From NCBI GenBank assembly GCA_023055425.1, contig JALGPY010000001.1, positions 69,992,994 to 70,056,993 of the forward strand: 64,000 nucleotides of DNA. The letters run 5' to 3'. The translations under genes were made by a program, and so were the position numbers. Source of the DNA: Linanthus parryae (Eukaryota; Streptophyta; Magnoliopsida; Ericales; Polemoniaceae). A model generated the notes under the pieces. It was not told the origin of the DNA. It searched no databases and worked only from the letters and a program-made list of their open reading frames with translations. How positions within the stretch are numbered: the first letter of the stretch is position 1; every line of letters starts with the position of its first letter. Below are positions 36,757 to 47,495 of this stretch, in pieces.

Positions 36757-38461
36757 TCACATGTCCAATTTACCACAATAATGACACGTTGGAGAATGTC
36801 TGCTTCCTAATTTTACAAATGTGGTTTGATTTCTTCTTGAAAAATTTGGATTATAACCAATTTCACTTTTGTATACAGAATGCATACTTCCTCCAAGCAT
36901 AAAATTTAGCTTATGTTCTGAGCCAGCAAAAGTTGAAAGAATTTTCTTATATTCTTGAAGCTCACTAGTCAATGAAGTGTTCTGTTGTTCTAAATCATCT
37001 GAATGACTCTTTAGATCAAAAAATTTGTCAGTTAAAAGAGTGTGTTGATCAACCACTTCTTTGACCTGTGATTTCAAAGATTTTAATCTACTGTCCAAGG
37101 CTTTGAAGTCACTATCAGTTTTCAACTTAGTAGCTTCAAGACACTTGTTTTGAAAAACAAAATCTAAATTTTCTTTAGCTTTCTCATGAACCTTTACTTT
37201 CAAGGAATCAGTTACATTCCTGTAACTTTCCTCATTCAAAAAACATGCTTTTGAGGATTTCAGGTAAAACATCCTAAGGACTAGATAAAATATTATTTAC
37301 CATATGTTCAATTTGCTTGTCATTAGAGTGGTCTTCTTGATGTCCAGCCATTAGACAGAGATTGACTTGCTCCTCATCAGAATCTGAGTCTGAAGAGTCT
37401 GAATCACTCCATGAGGCTACCATTGCCTTCTTCCTTCTGTTTTCATTTTCCTTCTTAGCAAATTGTCTGCTTTTCTTCTTTCGAGGATAATCTCTTACCA
37501 GATGATCTGCATCTCCACATCCATAGCAATTCATAATTTTAGGTTTATATGAATGTGAAGTATACTTACCTTTCTGATCCTTGTTGTTTGAAGATCTCAA
37601 TTTTTCTTTGTTGTAGTCCTTGTTTCCAAAGTTTCCCTTCCTCTTCAGAATTCTGGCCAAGGCTTTGGAAATCAGGGCTAAGGCTTCTTCATAATTATCA
37701 TCATCATCCTCCTCCTCCTCATGTTCATGGCTTTGAGATTTTTCATTTTCCTTTTTCTTGAGTGCCAGGTTCTTGATGCTGTCACTCAAGTCACTATCTA
37801 CATCCTTCATGGAGATTTCATGAGTGAGTAATTTTCCTTGTAGATCATCAAGTTCCAGAATGCTTAGGTCTTGAGCCTCCTCAATTGCAGTTGTCTTAGG
37901 CTCCCATTTTGGCTTTGGCAAACTTCTGAGTATCTTCCTGACATTTTCCTCATTTGAGAAAGCTTTTTCCAAAGATTCCAGGTTGTGCATAATATCTGTA
38001 AACCTTTTGAACATATCCTTGATGGATTCATCAGAATTCATCTTGAACAGTTCATACTGTCTCAAAAGGAAATTAATCTTTGTCTGCTTGACTTGGCTAG
38101 TTCCTTCGTAAGTAACAGTCAGCTTGTCCCATATCTCTTTTTCCCTTTTGCAGTTGGATATCCTGTTAAACTCATCTGCACTAAGTGCACAATATAATAA
38201 GTTCAAAGCATTGTAATTCTTGGATACCTTTTCCAGCTCAGTGACTGAGAGATCTTCATCAGGTTTGACACTCCTGACTCCATTAGTAGTAGTATAGAAT
38301 AAATTTGGACCATTCACAACAATAGACCATAGTTACATGTCCTGGTCTATGATGAACATCTTCATCAATGTTTTCCAATGCACAAAGTTATCACCACAAA
38401 AAAGTGGCGGTCTATTAGTTGCTCTTCCCTGTGAGAATCCTCCATCACCTACATTACTCAT
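36757..38461 (-). pseudogene. gag: F gag with two CCHC knuckles
   Basis: The likely start is the ATG at 38461 (MSNVGDGGFSQGRATNRPP, LFCGDNFVHWKTLM), interrupted by a TAA near 38333, then open to 37274. Domain: UBN2-type copia gag (SALSADEFNRISNCKREKEI, WDKLTVTYEGTSQVKQTKIN, LRSLPKPKWEPK). Knuckle one is CYGCGDADHLVRDY, whose last Cys is Tyr. An Asp/Ser-rich stretch follows, then a stop at 37273. A coiled-coil segment (37272-36870) leads to knuckle two beginning CHYCGKLDM near 36770. Gag packages the RNA. The length fits Sire-type gag. Confidence 0.85.
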
Positions 38462-38499
38462 TGTCATAAGATTGTTAGATCCTTAAACAGTGATCCAAA

Positions 38500-38511
38500 G
38501 ATCTGATACCA
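38500..38511 (-). other. F primer-binding site
   Basis: On the minus strand TGGTATCAGATC starts two bases after the 5' LTR end. It keeps the first ten bases of the initiator-Met primer site. Confidence 0.8.
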
Positions 38512-38513
38512 AT

Positions 38514-39846
38514 TGAAAGTTTGTAATGTAAGTGTAAAACAAGATCAAAATACTCTACAAGGGGGGCGGGGTTGAATAGAGTATGCTAACTTTTTCCAAA
38601 ACACAATCTTTTAAAACTTGAGTAGAGTAAGTAGTTGATATCTCAAAGCTTTGAAACAGTTTTGAGAAACTTGAAGATATAACTGCAGAATACAGAGGCT
38701 TCAAAGCTTTGATATTTGGAAAGCTCCAAAGCTTTGTAACTTCCTGTTTAGACTGAATGTAAATATAACAAAAGTAAACAGCAGGAACACAAGGATTTTA
38801 CAGAGTTCAGTCAAAATTGGACCCAGTCTCTGCCTGAGGGATCTTATCCCTCCAGGATTCAAACACAACTTCTTATTAATCACCCAGATTTAGACCTAGA
38901 ACTCAAGCCTAAGTGAGTTACCTTTCACCTATACAGCTTGTGTTTCCAACCTATCCAGTTCCAGCTACAATTTGTTGAAACAATATGAACCTCTTTGTTG
39001 TTCACTTGATAAACTAAACTTCTAATTTTGTGAGGTTTAAGAACACATAATGATTATACAAATTTGGTACAAGTGTGAAGAACACAGAAAACAGATAAGC
39101 AAAATGAGTCTGGAAGTGTTCTTCAATCTATGATGAATAATCTAACTTCTGGAATGTCAATGGCCTGATGATTCTGAAGATTTGAGTGATATGAACTCTC
39201 CTGTTTGTTGCACTCTTCAGATCTCACGAAGATCAGTATCAATATCTGTTTCTCTATCAATTTCAAAACACCAATCTCTATAAATAACAGACTCCAACAA
39301 ACTGAGAGATTTTAGGAAGTTAAAACCTGAAAATCGTCCTCCCTGATATGCTTCTTTCAACAGTTCTGTTTGGATAGCTATTTGATTTGTTTATGGAAAC
39401 AGGAACGCCCATCAAACCTGCATAAACTCAACAAACAAGATCAAAAAACATCAAGACAATCTAGCATCAAGATCTGTTCAGCAGTATGCTAACAGTTTAT
39501 GAGAAAACTGGGCTAGATTTGTCTGATGATAAATATGGCTTATACACATATTCAATCTAATTAATATATCAAGTAACCAGTATAGAACAAGTGTTAATAA
39601 ACAAAAATAGATTCATAACAAGTTCTGAATCCAACATAAATAACCTGCATACACAGAATTGGTCAGATAAACATAGCAGTGAAGAATAACCAGTGAATCT
39701 CAAAGCTTTGCCTGCTTGTTCATGAGAATGAACTTGGATTTTCAATCCAACTCAGTCCTGCATATTTTGTTAATCAGAACATAGATTGCTAATGCCTTCA
39801 TAATGTCATTCCATATCAAAACCAAAAACCTGCACAAAATAGTTAA

Positions 39847-39904
<58 letters not shown>

Positions 39905-40069
39905 GTATATATATATGTATATGTGTGTACATAGATATAGTTCCTCAAAGCTTTGAAGCTTTGATACTTAGGAAAATTTTATGCTTGTGTTTCTGGCTTT
40001 CATCATCAAGGAACCAAAGCTCTTGCCTATGCATTCAAATATTAATATCAAGGAGCTTCAGACTTATCA
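38514..40069 (-). repeat. F 5' LTR
   Basis: 1,556 bp. Same family as 29242-30688 but about 110 bp longer, partly because of the expanded (AC)n(AT)n tract at 39846-39926. It has perfect TCAAAGCTTTGA copies at 38643, 38701 and 39945. On the minus strand it ends next to the primer-binding site. Confidence 0.9.
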
Positions 40070-41004
40070 CTGTTCATACACGGATTAGTCCAACTTGAAA
40101 ATTACTCTTACTAAGTTTGCAAGTAGTTGCGTATTTATCCTTCCATTAATTAATCATATAAATTAATTTCCAAGTCTAGTTTAATCTTTATGGCGTGTGA
40201 CCCCAAAGATAATATTTATTAACATGGAGCGGTGTCTAGCAACACATCCATGCCACCCAACTAATAGAAATAGTCATTACTTTGACAAACCTTATGCAAG
40301 TATTGTCTCATCCCTTTGCCTCTATATCCGGATTAGACACGAGACATACAAGTCACACTCGTATATCCAATCCATGGTTTCTCAATCCTGGGAATAGTCT
40401 TGTCGATGCAGATAACATAAATATCCTATATTGATTCTTTAAGCACCATCCCTCGAGTGGCCCACGGATATTTGCTCCCGTCACGTGGTAGGGACAAATT
40501 CTATCTACATCACTACCATCTCTAAGCTTGCTTCCTTATGTGCCTGACTAACGCCTTTATTACTACCCAGTTGCGATGTAGCGTTTGACGATGTCAAAAC
40601 ACATAATTCCACAACTAGAGGATCTAGTGAAGTCAAGTCTAAGGATGACAATACTGTTGTCACTACGAGAAGAACTTGTGACTTTACATAACTTGTATGT
40701 AGGCTTTTCGTTGTGGGTCAATCCGGTATGCTATTACTCCTAATGCATACCCATGTGTTGGATCGTGATATCTCCATATTAATCCAACCCCATACTAGTC
40801 CATAATTGATCGTCCTGCTAATCAGTATAATTGACTAGGGATATTTAAGATAGACAAACACATTTGTAATCTAAGGACTTCACTATATTAAATATCTCCA
40901 TAAAGAATACAATTAATTTTTCTAGCCAAAAACATTGTTCATACTAAAAAGATTGCCTCTAGGGTATCTATTCCAACAATTTTGTCTTTCATCAAGGGGG
41001 AGAT

Positions 41005-42208
41005 TGTAAGTTCACACTTGGTTTCAAAGCCTCGAAAACTCACATCCTGAACTAAGGGGGAGTTCTTACTCCTATACACTCTTTATTCTCCTGCACTTGA
41101 TCATGCTATATTATATGATGAACGTCTGAACTAAGGGGGATTCTTACTCCTATTCACTCTTTAATATCCTGAACTTGATCATGCAATATTATATGATGAA
41201 AGGCAAACTAGTTATGTGCTATAACATGCCTTGATCTTATCAGTTTCCTAAATTATTTTACAGCGATTATGAGCTAACTATGTGTTGTAGGATTATCCAA
41301 GTTTCCTTATTTGCTGGATTGATGCTACTCTTATGGAAACTTGTCTGGCATTTTCTTAGGCGTGGAGATTGAAGATCAGATCAAAATCAAGAGAGAAAAT
41401 CATGTAGCTAGCCGTTGGAATAAGGTTGTTGAGAGTCAAGTATCTGAGAGGTTTTTTAGGGATTTCTGTTGAAGCTTCTCATATAGCTTGCAATTCAAAT
41501 TGACGGACAGAGAGACACTAATTTAGAAAGATTGAGAAGTACAGAGCTTTACATAGAGATTCATAGACTCTCACGGATTGACAAGCATCATTTAAGGAGA
41601 TCATTCAACCATTCAATCCATTCTAGATTCCAGAAGAACATTTCCAGCTTTACTACTTCACTGTCTTCACAGTGTTCTTCATTCAGAGCTAATTTGTATA
41701 TCATTCTGTTATATTACTTAATCATCAGTACTCGTGAGTTTTTCAAGAGGAAAAAAAAATATTCTTATTGTATCAGTTAGCTAGATCTGTCACTAGATAG
41801 GTTAGGATGAACCACATGCTGGAAAAGAGTAAGGCATTTCTCTTGGCCTGAGATATAGGGCTTAGCTTTTGATAGATAAGAAGTTGTTGAAATTCTAAAG
41901 GGATTATATCCCTCAGGCGGAGAGTAGGTCACTTGGGACCGAACTTCATAACAAATCACTGTGTTCATTGTCTGGCATTTCTTTTCTTTACTTGTCTTCA
42001 AAACTTCATCGAAACAGGTTTCTATTCAAAGCTTCAAATATTTGAAAATACTCAGTTTCCTTTAAACAGTTTGTTTTGTTTTCAAAGAATTGAATCTGTG
42101 TATAAAGATTTGAAATACTTCGATTTTTTTTTTAAACCACACCTATAGCAAAAGTTGCCATACTCTATTCAACCCCCTTTTAGAGTATTTGATTTGTAAC
42201 GGCATACC
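41005..42208 (+). repeat. B 3' LTR
   Basis: Begins TGTAAGTTCACACTTGG immediately after the polypurine tract caagggggagat. It ends in a block 'actctattcaaccccctttt agagtatttga' shared with LTR F (reverse strand) and solo LTR G. Two local direct repeats near 41050-41200 ('gaactaagggggagttcttactcc', about 78 bp apart) duplicate a purine-tract-like motif. The 3' boundary is placed near 'ttgtaac' and is uncertain by about 20 bp. Confidence 0.75.
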
Positions 42209-42726
42209 TACATACAATCTTTAAATCCCGAATCACCGAGACCGATAGGAGAAGTGAGTAGGATTGTCTAGTGTGGGTAGATTCGGTAGGAATATTCAGC
42301 TGTTCTGTGAAACAGTGGACCGACAGGACCCGTTATCAAACGAGTAGATGACGTGCTAGAACGGACCGGTAGACAACATGAGATCGAGAGGAGATTGTAG
42401 TTAACGGAGACGTAGAATGACATGAGACCGACATGAGATTCTCATACCCTATTATCGGGCTTGACTAGGATAGAATTAACATGTTACTCAGGTAATCTAG
42501 AATCCGTCTACATCCCTAGGTGATCTAAAGATTTCTGGTTTCTCCTTACTTTTTTATTAAAATAAAAAATACAAAAGTTTAGTTTAGTTGTGATTTCAAG
42601 TTCTGTTGCTTGTTTAGGGGCGACAACTCTTTTAATCACTCAATTTTCCTCCTTGTCTGCAATTTTTGCGATAACTACGTGGGTTATTTGGTGGAGTAGA
42701 AACCAAAGAGTTTTTTAGGGGGTGGA
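42209..42726. other. Unassigned sequence after element B
   Basis: No coding frame. Moderately GC-balanced sequence with repeated 'acatgagac/gacatgagatt' words near 42380-42440 and a poly-A/T patch near 42550. It could be remnant untranslated sequence of an older element; nothing specific is recognised. Confidence 0.4.
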
Positions 42727-43345
42727 TCACTTTGTGGTGATGTTATGTAACAAGATACAAGCCCATGTTGATGATGAGGCTATTTGTGCAAATTTGGAAG
42801 GAATTGCTGGGATTACTGGAGGGGAGGTGACTGTGCATGCAGGTACTAGTTCGAATGCATGAGAATTACTGAACCAATAATTTATAAAACTCAATACTGA
42901 TGGTGCTTGGAGAGAATCGGAACAGAAGGGTGCATTCGATGCGGTTTTGCGTGACAACCATGGAGCGGTTTTAGCAGCTATCGCTGCGACTGTTCCATCC
43001 TCATATTTTGCAACAATAACGGATGTCATGGGCAATACGAGAAAGTGTGATGATGGAAAAAATGAATGGGTGTTACTAATATTAACATCGAATCGGACCT
43101 TCAAATGTGGAAACAAAAATCTGCAATGGTGTAGGGATCTCCAACGATAGACCGAGAGTATGTCTGGTGCTTCGTGACTGCCAATCAATCATTTTAACAT
43201 TCACGGAAGCTACGGCCTGATGTATCCTGAGGAAGGCAAACTCACTTGCCCACCAAATCACCTCACTAGGGCTTACTGTGCCTAATGTAATGATATGGGT
43301 AGGATGCCTTCCCCAAGGAGTTATAGATGGATGTAACCCAGTTGA
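42727..43345 (+). pseudogene. RNase H-like (RVT_3) fragment, LINE- or host-derived
   Basis: One frame reads VVMLCNKIQAHVDDEAICAN, a stop, then IKLNTDGAWRESEQKGAFD, VLRDNHGAVLAAIA, followed after frameshifts by RKANSLAHQITSLGLTVPN, VWVGCLPQGVIDG-like codons at about 43225-43330. NTDGAW, LRDxxGxxL and the terminal ANxLAH motif define the RNase H-like domain found at the C-terminus of plant LINEs and in related host genes. The middle of the domain is scrambled. A minus-strand open frame over the same bases is a shadow. The fragment is clearly decayed. Confidence 0.65.
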
Positions 43346-44290
43346 ATGTTAATCCTTTGTGAGTTATGAAATTAAATTTTCTTTCAAAACAAATTAGCAA
43401 TTACTGATGTAATGGAAAAAAATTGCTACAAAATTTAATATGTTAATTACATCCTACTAGAATATTCAAAAAAGGAGACCACTTAATATGACGATTTCAT
43501 TAAAATAGAGAAAACTGCAAAAAAAATAAAAAAAAATGTAGGAACTAAAGTTGGTCTTCCTCCAAAAAGCAACGTTATAAAATTAGTGGCGTTAACAAAA
43601 TTCTACTAAAATCGGAGAGACTTAAATTCTCTCCAAAATATAATGCTATACAATTACTAGCGCCAGGAAAATCGTACTAAGTCTTTCCCAATGTTGTTTT
43701 ACTAGGCATTGTTATGTTATAAAAATAAAAGGAAACTGCTAGAAAAAATCTAAAAGGACAAATGTATCGACACTACACAATTTTCGCAGTTAGGAAAATT
43801 TGAATGAGATCTTTTCATATAAAAATTACGAGACATGATTATTATTTCAAAATGCTTAATGTCCCTAATTTTTCTCCACCCTTTAATTTCATCGCTTATG
43901 CGGGTGCTTCCAATTGGTGATATAATTAGCATTTTTTTAAATAAATAATTAACGACAAGCATATCTTAACTAACATGAGGTGGAATACAAGGGTGACTAA
44001 TAAAGGTGAAACATAACCGCCTCATAAAACAAAACTGATTAAAAGAAATAATTCGAAGAAAGAGAAGGAGTCAAAATAGGTCTTCCTCTTAAAAAAGTGT
44101 AAAAAATTCCCGCGGTTAGTATAAACAGTTATCCCTAAAAATCTACTAAACATGGCTATTTTATAAAAGCGAAATATTACTTTAATCATTCCTAACAAAG
44201 TTTGTTAGACATGGTCGTTTTACAAAATGTAATGGCGAACTGCTAAAAAGAAATATTCGAAGTAAAAAAAATATATCTGCTAAAATGAAA
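43346..44290. other. AT-rich stretch without genes
   Basis: No supported coding sequence. Loosely repeated phrases ('ataaaattagtggcgttaac', 'atacaattactagcgccagg', 'actaaatcggagag'-like) recur about every 80 bp near 43560-43680, suggesting an old degenerate repeat. Nothing else was recognised. Confidence 0.4.
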
Positions 44291-45689
44291 GAGATTACAT
44301 GATTTTTTTGGGGAATGTACCTCTCTGCCCTTCGCTATTTTGATCTTTGAGTTGTTAAATGGACGTGGTATTTGTGTAATAACGGTTGTTAATTTGGTTG
44401 ATTTGGTGGGTTGGCGGTGGCTAATGACAACGGTGCCCTTACATGTGTCGTGTCATTCTAGGCTTAGAGGTTGTTAATTGGGTCATCAGGGGAGGGCTTA
44501 TTTGTCTTTGGGCCTTAAGGTAATTTTTGTGTTTTCCCTCGGTTAGTTGAATTTTTCTGTTCCCTTTGGGTGATGGTATTCCGGTAATTATTGTGCAAGT
44601 ATTGGGTTGTTTGCACGGACAAACCTTAGGAGGCTGAGGGATTCTTATGAGGGAATTTATTGCCCTTCCCTTCCATCTTTTTCTCTTTGACTCAGGATGT
44701 TGCTGTGGTATTTCCGTAATAAAGGTCGTTCTTGTGGTTGATCTCATTGGGTGGAGATGGAAAATGACGGTGTTGTCCTTGGACATCTTATGCCATTACA
44801 CGTTTGCGAGTACGTAAATTGGGTCGACTGGGAAGGTTTTCCTGTCTTCCAGCTTGGGTTCTTGTTCATAGTCAAGTGCTTGCTTGCCCTCGTTTAGCTG
44901 GGATTATGGATATCTGGTGTTGGTATTTATGTAATCATTTTGATTCTATTGGGTTGTCTCGTATAGGAATGTTAAGTGAAATTTGGATGTTCAATTGACG
45001 GTGTAGTCCTTGTAACTGTTGTGCCATTTTACCTTTCTGGTGTCGTAACTTTAAGTGTCATGGTGTGGTATGGTGGTCATTTTGCTTTTCTGTATTTCCA
45101 GTTAACTTGATATGGTACTTTTATGTCCTACTTTGTTTCTTTGAATTTTAGGCCATCAAGGCACTGGGTGTCTTTGTTTTGGTTGCATGGTAAAAATTTT
45201 AAGGAAGAAAAATACCTTTATCTTTTGTAGTGGCGGTACATTGAACTGAAGTTCTTTTTCCCTCCATGTTCTGGTGATGGTTGTCACGCAATCTTCTCTT
45301 TCACGGCGGTGTTCCCTTTATAAGATCCCTGTATTTCTTTCAGGACTGACTTGCTCATTTGGTTTTGGTATGCAGAAAGGGCTTTTCTCTCTTTGTAGGT
45401 TTACGTTGTCCCTTTGTTTTCTCCTTCCTCTTTGTTCTTCCCCATCCCCTCACTCTTTTTTTCATTCTTTATGTAATTGATTTTCATTTTCATGCAGCGT
45501 CCTTCCCTTCTGGAAAATTCAAAGCAGCCTTGTTTCGATGACATCTCTGGTATGGATTATGTACTCCTACCATGGGTTCGAAACAATTACAAAATTCTGT
45601 TGCGCCCTCTTTTATGTTCTCTTTTTTTTTATGTGTGATTTCTATTCATGTGTAATGGGGAATTCATCTTGTCATTGCATTCTGCTTGT
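44291..45689. other. Degenerate repeated sequence 5' of the RPA-like gene
   Basis: The phrase 'tgtggtatttccgtaataaaggtcgtt' and relatives recur at about 44362, 44700 and 44918, each followed by a 'gacggtgt...ccttg...tgtgccattaca'-like segment, so this is an imperfect tandem array of roughly 220-340 bp units. A T-rich exon/leader-like part follows (45270-45540). Open frames here encode hydrophobic low-complexity peptides and are not convincing. Confidence 0.45.
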
Positions 45690-46262
45690 GGTGATCTTAT
45701 TTTTATTCCCATACATGCATCTCGCCCATATATTTTTCGCTGATAATTACTCTGTTAAATTTGGAATATTGATGCATGCGTTTGGGTTCCAACCTGGATT
45801 TATGTTTGTTCGTTGTCTGCGTGTGTTAATTTTGTTTTTGATCTCCCGCTTGGTTTCATGTTATTGTTAAATCTTTGCATGTGGTGATCATTTGATCTTT
45901 TTTTTCGTAAATATGCATCAACATCCCACATCTATCAGAGGAATTATCATCAGATAACATATAGGTGATGCATGCCTTTGGGTTCCGACCTGACTTTATG
46001 TTTGTTCGTTTTCTACGTATGTTTATTTTGTTGGGATATCCCGTTTTGTTTCATGTTATTTCTAAATCTCCACATGTGGTGATCATTTGAACTTTTTTTT
46101 TTGTAAATATGCATCTCACCTGTATGTCTTTTGATGATAATTTCTCTGATAGATGCGGGATGTTGATGCATGCGCAGGGGTTTGTGCAAATATGCATCTC
46201 ACCTATATGTTTTCTAATAATAATTCCTCTGATAGATTGGGATGTTGATGCATGCGCAGGGG
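45690..46262 (+). repeat. Degenerate tandem repeats with 'atgcatgcg...gggttcc' core
   Basis: Units share 'aatatgcatctcacctatat', 'gataattcctctgatagat', 'ttgatgcatgcg...ggggttccgac' and 'tttatgtttgttcgttttct'. Full-length units start near 45700 and 45910 (about 210 bp). Shortened ones start near 46108 and 46186 (about 78 bp). Intronic or promoter location relative to the downstream gene is likely; no function is assigned. Confidence 0.6.
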
Positions 46263-47495
46263 TTCCGATGTGGCTTTGTGTTTATTTATTGGTTGTGTTT
46301 GTTAATTTTGCCTTGGATTTTCCAATTGATTTTATGTTATTTTTGAGTTTCTCTTCGTTTGGTTATGAATCTGTATTAAATTTATCCTCTTCCCTTTCTA
46401 TACATGTTTTCCTCCTTGTTGGGATATTGATGCAAATGCAGTCTTTCCACGTTTCCTCTTAGTATGGTTGTAGTCTTTGTGTGTTTTTCCCTTTATTGGT
46501 TCCCCCATTGGGTTTGATGTTATTATTTGCATGCCCCCGTGTTCATGCGTTACCATGTATTAACAGTTATTTTTCTCATGCAATTATTTCATCTTCATTA
46601 CGGGATATTGATGTATTTGTAGAATCAATCATGTGGTTCTGGCGATGTAATCGTTTGGCGCTCTCTTTGTCTATTCTTATTTTTCGTTATTTATTAATTC
46701 AGATATTTTTTTCCTTGGGTTAGTGATCGCGGACTGTATGCGCTGGTATGTGTAAGTTCCTGCTGTGACACGTGATTTTCATGTAGGGGGGCGCATATGC
46801 AATAGAAAGAAGTGAATGTAATGTGGTTTGTGAGATTCGGACATTATCAGAGTTGCGTGTTATTGATATAATTGAACATATGTGTGCTGTTTATGGTTTC
46901 GCTCATTGGGAACGAGATATTGTCCCTAGCACGTTGAACATAATGTTGTAGTCCTGTTTATGGGTAAGATCTTATCAAAACTTGAATAATAGCCATGTGT
47001 GTGTGCGCTCTTGATATGGATTATCTCCCCACGAAATGCGTGCAAGACTATCACACTCTTTTTCATATTCAAGCTCTTCTAATGCCACATTTATTGTGAT
47101 ATCCACTTTACCTCCATAGTCTACGGATCGTTACTTCAATCGTATCCCAGTTCCAGATTCAATATTTGTTGTACTCTTTTACAACATCAGTGATAATGAT
47201 CCGTCCGAAATTGTAGTCACCACCACTAAAAAAATCCATTTAGATGACGGTACAACTGATGTTGTATCTACATAATTGATTTGAATCTCAAACATGCTTG
47301 GACTCTGATGGCAAACTGTAGTTTCTGCTGCATACTCTTTTTTAACTTTCGCAGCTGTTATGCATACCTGTTTTTTTCGCTCCTATTGTGCGCGCAGAGC
47401 TACAGCCATTATATGTTTACTATGTCATTTTTAGCTGCATAACAGAGCAATTTATTTTGTTCTCATGTGTTGTTTTGTTATTATTTCATTTGTAG
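46263..47495 (+). other. Probable intronic region with one possible exon
   Basis: 46787-46948 follows an 'attttcatgtag' acceptor and stays open for about 54 codons (YAIERSECNVVCEIRTLSEL... to a TAG). It may be an upstream exon of the RPA-like gene, but I recognise no domain in it. The rest is T-rich, intron-like sequence. Confidence 0.35.

Larger units (their letters stand above)
29242..40069 (-). mobile_element. F: Sire-like Ty1/copia element with post-pol ORF, minus strand
   Basis: Complete in outline: 5' LTR 38514-40069, Met-type primer site 38500-38511, gag 38461-36757, protease/integrase 36549-35353, RT/RNase H 34800-33423, post-pol ORF 32946-31071, polypurine tract 30701-30689, 3' LTR 30688-29242. 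Both LTRs run TGAAAG...TTATCA on the plus strand. Flanks atgtc (29237-29241) and ctgtt (40070-40074) match at three of five bases. Stops in gag, integrase and RT make it inactive. Gene order with an extra ORF between RNase H and 3' LTR is characteristic of Sire/Maximus-type elements. Confidence 0.9.
28765..40978 (-). mobile_element. A': reversed solo LTR of the A family, split by element F
   Basis: The LTR parts are 28765-29241 and 40070-40978, about 1,386 bp in total. On the plus strand it starts TGTTGGGTTTAGTAAGGGATT and ends CTATTCCAACA, the reverse complement of LTR A. Outside it on both sides is 3' UTR of element B, and no internal region of the family is present, so it is a solo LTR. 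Flanks ggttt and atttt give only a weak target duplication. Element F fills 29242-40069. Confidence 0.82.

Noticed and set aside
42727..43188. 153-codon minus-strand open frame
   Set aside because: The plus strand of the same bases encodes recognisable RNase H-like motifs; the minus frame is its shadow.
45274..46723. Several 60-117 codon hydrophobic frames
   Set aside because: T-rich sequence gives Phe/Leu/Cys-rich peptides in every frame; tandem repeats and splice-like sites suggest non-coding sequence.
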